14,399 nt of DNA from an uncultured Pseudomonadota bacterium. GTDB lineage: Bacteria; Pseudomonadota; Gammaproteobacteria; Burkholderiales; Usitatibacteraceae. Location: contig CAMPHL010000016.1 in NCBI GenBank assembly GCA_946885905.1, forward strand, positions 1 through 14,399. Direction: 5' to 3'. The position numbers were made by a program, and so were the translations under genes. Numbering within the stretch: the stretch's first letter is position 1; each line of letters begins with the position of its first letter. The notes beneath the pieces were generated by a model, which saw only the letters and a list, made by a program, of their open reading frames with translations, was not told where the DNA came from and searched no databases. Of this stretch, positions 10,219 to 14,399 are shown in pieces.

Positions 10219-10296
10219 TCAACGTCCCAGCGCGTTCACGAGCAGCACGGCCAGAACGGCGATTCCCGCCAGGATGTTCTGCATGCGATAGCTCAT
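10219..10296 (-). CDS. Possible 25-residue single-span membrane microprotein coupled to recX
   Basis: A short frame encodes 25 residues: MSYRMQNILA, then a hydrophobic core GIAVLAVLLV, and a NALGR tail. It would form one membrane helix of about 17-18 residues with a basic N-terminal side. Three features favour a real gene. Its ATG overlaps the recX stop as ATGA; an AGGAGG ribosome site lies 4 bases upstream (10301-10306 on the opposite strand); and its stop is one base before the GTG of the GFA gene, so it fills what would otherwise be a 75-base gap. Third positions are mostly G/C, like the neighbours. Against it: the AGGAGG also encodes the RecX C-terminus, and such a short frame can arise by chance. 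The function is unknown. Confidence 0.5.
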   Translation of the reverse strand: MSYRMQNILAGIAVLAVLLVNALGR

Positions 10297-10748
10297 CGAT
10301 CCTCCTGCAGCGTCTTGAGGAACTTGAATATGTGGTCCACGGCGAATCCTCGGCCCTGCAGGAAACGCACCTGCCGCATCTTTTCCCGCTCGTCGGCGGG
10401 GGGCGCGTTGAAGCGCGTGCGCCACACCGCCTCGAGGCTCGAGACGCCATCGGCGCCGGCACGCTGCAGCCCGGCAGTGATCGCTTCTTCCCCGACCCCG
10501 CGCGAGCGCAGGTAGTGCGCGAGCTTGATCGGCCCGAAGCGCCGCGACTTGGCGCGCGCGGCCTGCTCCGCGAAGCGCGCGTCGGAAAGCCAACCCTTGC
10601 GGGCGAGCTCGTCGAGGACCCGCTCGACGTCTTCACCTTCCTGCGCGCGCGAAGCGAGCTTGCGTGCGAGCTCGGCCCGCGTGTGCTCGCGCCGTGCGAG
10701 GAAGCGCATCGCCCGGGACTCGAGCGACGGTTCGGATTTGGAGGACAT
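10293..10748 (-). CDS. recX: Regulatory protein RecX
   Basis: RecX modulates RecA by binding its filaments and limiting recombinase activity. The 151-residue product has the three-helix repeats of the family: SRAMRFLARREHTRAELARK, then WLSDARFAEQAARAKSRRFG with the conserved W-x-x-D-x-R-F-A and RRFG motifs, and a third repeat ending RFLQGRGFAVDHIFKFL. The ATG at 10748 gives a normal RecX start. An ATG at 10763 in the same frame would add five residues; neither has a clear ribosome site. It lies 87 bases downstream of recA on the same strand, behind two hairpins that could lower readthrough, as known for recA-recX in E. coli. Its stop overlaps the start of the 25-residue ORF. Confidence 0.95.
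   Translation of the reverse strand: MSSKSEPSLESRAMRFLARREHTRAELARKLASRAQEGEDVERVLDELARKGWLSDARFAEQAARAKSRRFGPIKLAHYLRSRGVGEEAITAGLQRAGADGVSSLEAVWRTRFNAPPADEREKMRQVRFLQGRGFAVDHIFKFLKTLQEDR
10301..10306 (-). promoter_or_regulatory. Strong ribosome binding site for the 25-residue ORF
   Basis: Reading on the minus strand, AGGAGG is followed by ATCG and then the ATG at 10296. It is one of the best Shine-Dalgarno matches in the window and lies inside the last codons of recX, which suggests reinitiation after RecX translation ends at the overlapping TGA. Confidence 0.55.
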
Positions 10749-10780
10749 GAATGACCAGGCCATTGCTCTGGGTAATCGGG

Positions 10781-10798
10781 TCCCGGCCTTCGCCGGGA
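10781..10798. repeat. Short palindromic repeat of the dispersed TCCCGGC-GAAG-GCCGGGA type
   Basis: On the minus strand this is a perfect 7-bp inverted repeat, TCCCGGC and GCCGGGA, around a GAAG loop. When translated in one frame, its surroundings read RHPGEGRDP, a peptide seen from the small intergenic repeats that are scattered through many beta- and gammaproteobacterial genomes. This single copy lies between recA and recX. Whether the genome carries many copies cannot be judged from the window. Confidence 0.55.
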
Positions 10799-10802
10799 TG
10801 GC

Positions 10803-10824
10803 GGGCGCCGCTCGCGCGGCGCCC
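10803..10824 (-). terminator. Strong hairpin just after recA, possible attenuator of recX
   Basis: A perfect 9-bp stem (GGGCGCCGC / GCGGCGCCC) closes a 4-base loop, starting 11 bases beyond the recA stop. No T-run follows, so it is not a classic rho-independent terminator. It may cause partial termination, or stabilise the recA 3' end so that recX is expressed at a lower level. Confidence 0.45.
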
Positions 10825-10835
10825 GGCGTGGCGCC

Positions 10836-11867
<1,032 letters not shown>

Positions 11868-11913
11868 CTTGGAGGGTTCCGCGGGCGGGGTGGAGATGAC
11901 CTTGAGCATTTGA

Positions 11914-11940
11914 ATTATCCCATTCGTTGGTTGTTGGTAA
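11914..11940 (-). promoter_or_regulatory. Weak candidate recA promoter
   Basis: On the minus strand there is a GATAAT -10-like hexamer (11914-11919; 5 of 6 match) and TTACCA (11935-11940; 4 of 6) with a short 15-base spacer. Transcription would begin at about 11907, at or just after the upstream ATG (11909), which fits translation starting at 11867. The spacing is poor and there is no experimental support. No copy of the lexA operator is near. Confidence 0.25.
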
Positions 11941-11979
11941 TGGTGGCGATGATGGAGGCCATCAGGCTCATGGAATGAG

Positions 11980-12579
11980 CTACCGGGTGCGCCGGACCAG
12001 CCCGGCCATGACCCCGAAGATCTCCAGGCGCCCGCGGGGGCGGATGACCGGATAGGCCTTGTTGGCCGGCTTCAGCACGAAGCCGTCCTTCTCCCTGTCC
12101 AGGTACTTCACGGTGAACTCGTTGTCCACGATGGCGACCACGATCTCGCCCACGTTCGCGTTCGGCTGCTGCTCGACCACCAGCAGGTCGCCCTCGTGGA
12201 TGCCGGCTTCGATCATCGAATCGCCCTTCACGCGCACCAGCGCCGTCTTCGAAGGGACCTTCACCAGGTAGTCGTCGATGGTGATGAGGTCGTAGCCATC
12301 CGAGATCGCGGGGTTCGGAAGGCCTGCCTGCACGGTGGAATCGGCCAGGCGCCGCTCGAAGAACCGGGCGCCCGGCTTCAACTGCCGGTCGGGCGTCCAA
12401 TCGAGGTAGCCCGCTTCCTCGAAGCGCTTCACCACCTGCGACACCCACGACTTGGCGGCTACGCCCCAGAGCCCCGCCAGCACCGAGTACGACGGGATCA
12501 CCTTGTGCTCGGCGTAATAGTCCTGGAGCCTCTCGAGGTAGGCCGGGTCGAGCGCGGGCTTCTGGTTGTTCAACGCCAC
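11980..12579 (-). CDS. lexA: LexA-like SOS repressor (S24 self-cleaving), divergent DNA-binding half
   Basis: The C-terminal half is a complete S24 autoprotease: cleavage site Ala85-Gly86 ([10 protein letters not shown]), nucleophile Ser121 ([10 protein letters not shown]) and general base Lys158 (FTVKYLD). In E. coli LexA these are 84-85, 119 and 156. The N-terminal ~70 residues look like a winged helix ([17 protein letters not shown], then KRFEEAGYL) but differ much from the usual LexA N-terminus. The frame is open up to 12645, but that stretch contains the operators and promoter, so the start must be lower. GTG 12579 gives 199 residues (E. coli 202), and TTG 12573 is an alternative; neither has a strong ribosome site. 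The gene sits between pncC and recA. Two perfect palindromes just upstream indicate autoregulation. It could be a second LexA-type repressor rather than the only one. Confidence 0.87.
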   Translation of the reverse strand: MALNNQKPALDPAYLERLQDYYAEHKVIPSYSVLAGLWGVAAKSWVSQVVKRFEEAGYLDWTPDRQLKPGARFFERRLADSTVQAGLPNPAISDGYDLITIDDYLVKVPSKTALVRVKGDSMIEAGIHEGDLLVVEQQPNANVGEIVVAIVDNEFTVKYLDREKDGFVLKPANKAYPVIRPRGRLEIFGVMAGLVRRTR

Positions 12580-12596
12580 GTCGCGGGGTCCGATGA

Positions 12597-12612
12597 CAGA
12601 ACGAATGTTCTG
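12597..12612. promoter_or_regulatory. Putative LexA operator 1
   Basis: This is the perfect palindrome CAGAAC-GAAT-GTTCTG. It starts 18 bases upstream of the lexA GTG and lies at or just past the expected transcription start. It differs from operator 2 by a single spacer base, and the two centres are 25 bp apart. Confidence 0.75.
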
Positions 12613-12615
12613 CGC

Positions 12616-12645
12616 AAGGTACAGAACGAACGTTCTGGCTGTCAA
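12616..12645 (-). promoter_or_regulatory. lexA promoter
   Basis: On the minus strand there is a perfect TTGACA -35 (12640-12645). After an 18-base spacer comes the weak -10 TACCTT (12616-12621, keeping T1, A2 and T6). The spacer is almost filled by operator 2, and operator 1 lies just downstream of the -10. The predicted RNA start near 12609 leaves a leader of about 30 bases to the GTG at 12579. Only 15 bases separate the -35 from the pncC stop. Confidence 0.6.
12622..12637. promoter_or_regulatory. Putative LexA operator 2
   Basis: This is the perfect palindrome CAGAAC-GAAC-GTTCTG. It lies between the -35 and -10 hexamers of the lexA promoter, where a bound repressor would exclude RNA polymerase. 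Both copies share the 17-base core ACAGAACGAAYGTTCTG. Confidence 0.75.
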
Positions 12646-12660
12646 GCACCCCGCGAAGGC

Positions 12661-13149
12661 TCAGCGCAGGAGGTCTATAAGTCCTTGAAGCGCAATGTAA
12701 ACCGAGGCGAGGCGGACCTCGACGCGATTGCCGGGGAAGCGGAAATGGCGCGTCTGGACGAGGCCGTCACGGCTCGCCCACCCGAACCACACCGTGCCCA
12801 CCGGCTTCGAGCGGGAGCCGCCGGTCGGGCCCGCGATCCCGGTGATGGCCACGCACGCGTCGGCGGGGCTGCGCGCGAGCGCGCCCCGCGCCATTTCCCG
12901 GGCGACCTCCTCGCTCACGGCGCCGTGGTCGCGCAGGGTCTTGCGCGAGACGCCGAGCATGTCGTGCTTGGCGTCGTTGGAGTACGTGACGAAGCCGCGG
13001 TCGAACCACTTGGCGCTGCCGGAAATGCGCGTGATGGCCGTCGCGACACCCCCGCCCGTGCACGACTCCGCGGTGGCGATCACGATGCGCCCCCGCTTGC
13101 ACAGGCGGCCCAGGGTGCGGGCGAGGTTGGTCACGTCGTCCTCGGTCAA
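12661..13149 (-). CDS. pncC: NMN amidohydrolase PncC (CinA C-terminal domain family)
   Basis: PncC deamidates nicotinamide mononucleotide to nicotinate mononucleotide and so returns it to NAD synthesis. The 162 residues are a stand-alone CinA C-terminal domain, without the N-terminal COG1058 half of full-length CinA. Motifs: the active-site segment TAESCTGG with Ser29, FVTYSNDAKHDMLGV, and GIAGPTGGS followed by KPVGTVWFG. The start is TTG at 13149, which overlaps the TGA stop of the acetyltransferase gene (TTGA) and has GGAG 7 bases upstream (13157-13160); GTG at 13134 is an alternative. In E. coli the homologue sits directly before recA; here lexA lies between them. It is probably the last gene of the ABC-transporter/GNAT chain, ending just ahead of the lexA promoter. 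Confidence 0.93.
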   Translation of the reverse strand: MTEDDVTNLARTLGRLCKRGRIVIATAESCTGGGVATAITRISGSAKWFDRGFVTYSNDAKHDMLGVSRKTLRDHGAVSEEVAREMARGALARSPADACVAITGIAGPTGGSRSKPVGTVWFGWASRDGLVQTRHFRFPGNRVEVRLASVYIALQGLIDLLR

Positions 13150-13886
13150 TGCCGCTCTCCATCACGCCCGCGATACCAGTAGACGTAGCGCTCCTCGAAG
13201 CCGAACTGCCGGTACAGGCGCCGCGCGGGCTCGTTGGCGCTGTCCACCTGGAGGTAGGCATGGCGCGCCCCCAGCTCGCGCGCGGTGTGCATCAGCGTTT
13301 CGACCACGGCGCGCGCGTAGCCCTGCCGGCGCGCGTCTTCGCGCGTGACGATGTCGAAGAGGCCGGCGCAGTCGTCCTCGATGATGGTAAGCCCCGTGGC
13401 GACGACGCGCCCGCCCTGCTCCACCGCCACGCCGCGTAGCGGCAGGGCCTGCGATTCGAGCCGTGCGAGGTGCGCGGCGCGATGCTCGACAGGCGAGGCG
13501 CGCAGCTCGCCCACGGCTTCGATCCACTCGCGCAGGTTCATCACGGCGCCGCGCGGCTCCAGCGAGGGCGCGATCTCGGCGGTCTCGACCGACGTGGTGT
13601 CGAAGCGGCCGTAGCCGCGCTCCTGCAACGCCGCGTCGAGCGCTGGCGGGTCGACGAAAGGCGTGATGCGAAAGAGCGTGGGCAGCTTGCGCGAGCCGTA
13701 CAGCCTCTCGCAATGGGCGATCTTCGCCTCCAGCGGGAGCGTGGACGGATACACGGCATTCACGGAGCGCGGACGCTTGGCCTTCCCCGGCAGCATGCGC
13801 AAGAGCCATCCGTCGTAGAGCAGCTGCCCGGGCGGGGCCGAGGAGTTGAGGCTCAGCTCCTCGAGCCTCCGTCCATCGGGGATCAC
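13146..13886 (-). CDS. GNAT-family N-acetyltransferase
   Basis: This 246-residue protein has a GNAT domain in its C-terminal half: the strand [20 protein letters not shown] carries the acetyl-CoA pyrophosphate loop (R-R-Q-G-Y-A), followed by the motif-B segment [20 protein letters not shown]. The N-terminal half opens with [21 protein letters not shown] and SVNAVYPS, a pattern I associate with one subgroup of two-lobed GNAT proteins, so the N-terminus looks complete. The GTG start at 13886 overlaps the stop of the ABC ATPase as GTGA, and its own stop overlaps the pncC start, so it is translationally coupled on both sides. The substrate is unknown: the partners suggest neither a tRNA nor an antibiotic target. 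Confidence 0.9.
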   Translation of the reverse strand: MIPDGRRLEELSLNSSAPPGQLLYDGWLLRMLPGKAKRPRSVNAVYPSTLPLEAKIAHCERLYGSRKLPTLFRITPFVDPPALDAALQERGYGRFDTTSVETAEIAPSLEPRGAVMNLREWIEAVGELRASPVEHRAAHLARLESQALPLRGVAVEQGGRVVATGLTIIEDDCAGLFDIVTREDARRQGYARAVVETLMHTARELGARHAYLQVDSANEPARRLYRQFGFEERYVYWYRGRDGERH

Positions 13887-14399
13887 AGCCGCTTGCCGGT
13901 GGCCGTATCGAAGAAGTAGGTCTTGCCGGGCATCGCGGAAACGCGGATCGCCGTGCCGGGTTCCGGCGTGGCGTGGCCGTCGACGCGGACCACGAGTGTC
14001 GAGCCGCCGAGCGCGCAGTGCAGCAGCGAATCGGCGCCGAGGGCCTCGACCGTGTCGACCTTGAGGTCGAGGATGGGCCCGGTGCCGCCGGAGACGACGA
14101 GGTGCTCGGGACGCACGCCGACCGTCACGTTCTCGCCCGCCTTCGCGCGCAAGGCCTCCGGGATCGGCACGCGCACGCCCTCGCCCACGTCCACCTCGTC
14201 GCCCACGCGCCTGCCGGGCAGGAAGTTCATCGCCGGTGAGCCGATGAAGCCCGCCACGAAGAGCGAGGCCGGGTTGTCGTAGACCTCGATCGGACGGCCG
14301 ACCTGCTCGGCCACGCCCAGGTTCATCACGATCATCCGGTCGGCGAGCGTCATCGCCTCGACCTGGTCGTGGGTCACGAAGATGGTGGTGGTCCTGAGC
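13883..14399 (-). CDS. ugpC: ABC transporter ATPase, UgpC/MalK type, 3' part
   Basis: This is the C-terminal ~171 residues of a carbohydrate-type ABC importer ATPase; the 5' part lies beyond the right edge of the window. Visible are the end of the nucleotide-binding domain with the H-loop ([16 protein letters not shown]), then [20 protein letters not shown] and [11 protein letters not shown], which mark the start of the regulatory domain. A TOBE/OB-type domain follows ([10 protein letters not shown] to the end), and the tail is [10 protein letters not shown]. The pattern fits sn-glycerol-3-phosphate importer UgpC best, but related sugar importers (MsmX/MalK-like) have the same layout, and the Walker motifs and permease genes are not in view. 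Its stop overlaps the GNAT start by 4 bases. Confidence 0.85.
   Translation of the reverse strand, partial: LRTTTIFVTHDQVEAMTLADRMIVMNLGVAEQVGRPIEVYDNPASLFVAGFIGSPAMNFLPGRRVGDEVDVGEGVRVPIPEALRAKAGENVTVGVRPEHLVVSGGTGPILDLKVDTVEALGADSLLHCALGGSTLVVRVDGHATPEPGTAIRVSAMPGKTYFFDTATGKRL

Noticed and set aside
11868..11909. recA start at the ATG at 11909
   Set aside because: The 14 extra residues are not found in typical RecA, and the numbering of Walker A fits the ATG at 11867. The only candidate promoter would start RNA at about this ATG.
11915..11971. 18-residue ORF ([18 protein letters not shown]) between lexA and recA
   Set aside because: It has no Shine-Dalgarno and no overlap with a neighbour, and it ends on the possible recA -10. 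It could be a leader peptide, but the evidence is too thin to call.
12580..12645. Upstream extension of the lexA frame to a start at 12645
   Set aside because: It would translate through the -35, both palindromic operators and the -10. The extra 22 residues are not LexA-like, and the shorter form matches E. coli LexA in length and in the positions of the active-site residues.

Overview
The window is GC-rich, densely coded chromosomal DNA that most resembles a betaproteobacterium. Three things point there: a dihydrolipoamide dehydrogenase with its own N-terminal lipoyl domain following aceF, a RecA opening [13 protein letters not shown], and the pncC-recA-recX-alaS order shared with many gamma/betaproteobacteria. 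Genus cannot be assigned from the sequence alone. I see no tRNA, rRNA, CRISPR array, insertion sequence or prophage gene, and no gene-free stretch longer than 300 bases (the longest is about 160 bases, 3404-3563).

Plus strand, 1-5485. The 3' part of aceF (pyruvate dehydrogenase E2) is followed 11 bases later by lpdA (E3 with lipoyl domain) and then by a YkgJ-family cysteine-cluster protein, a likely operon. After a 160-base gap come an ATP-grasp enzyme of unknown substrate and a six-helix membrane protein of unknown function.

Minus strand, 14399-5482. Reading in the direction of transcription: the 3' part of a UgpC/MalK-type ABC ATPase, a GNAT acetyltransferase and pncC form one chain with 4-base stop/start overlaps. 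Next comes a DNA-damage block: lexA, recA, recX. Then a possible 25-residue membrane microprotein, a GFA-family zinc protein, an isocitrate lyase/PEP mutase-family protein, alaS, and finally a GAF-domain protein that meets the membrane-protein gene tail to tail.

The most interesting part is the lexA control region (12597-12645). Two perfect copies of CAGAAC-N4-GTTCTG, 25 bp apart, lie on a consensus -35 box just ahead of a LexA-like self-cleaving repressor. This operator is unlike the CTGT-N8-ACAG box usual in beta/gammaproteobacteria, and the repressor's DNA-binding half is also divergent. recA has no copy of the box, so it is probably controlled from the lexA promoter. The second item of note is the 25-residue ORF that overlaps the recX stop as ATGA, has an AGGAGG ribosome binding site, and exactly fills the space between recX and the next gene.
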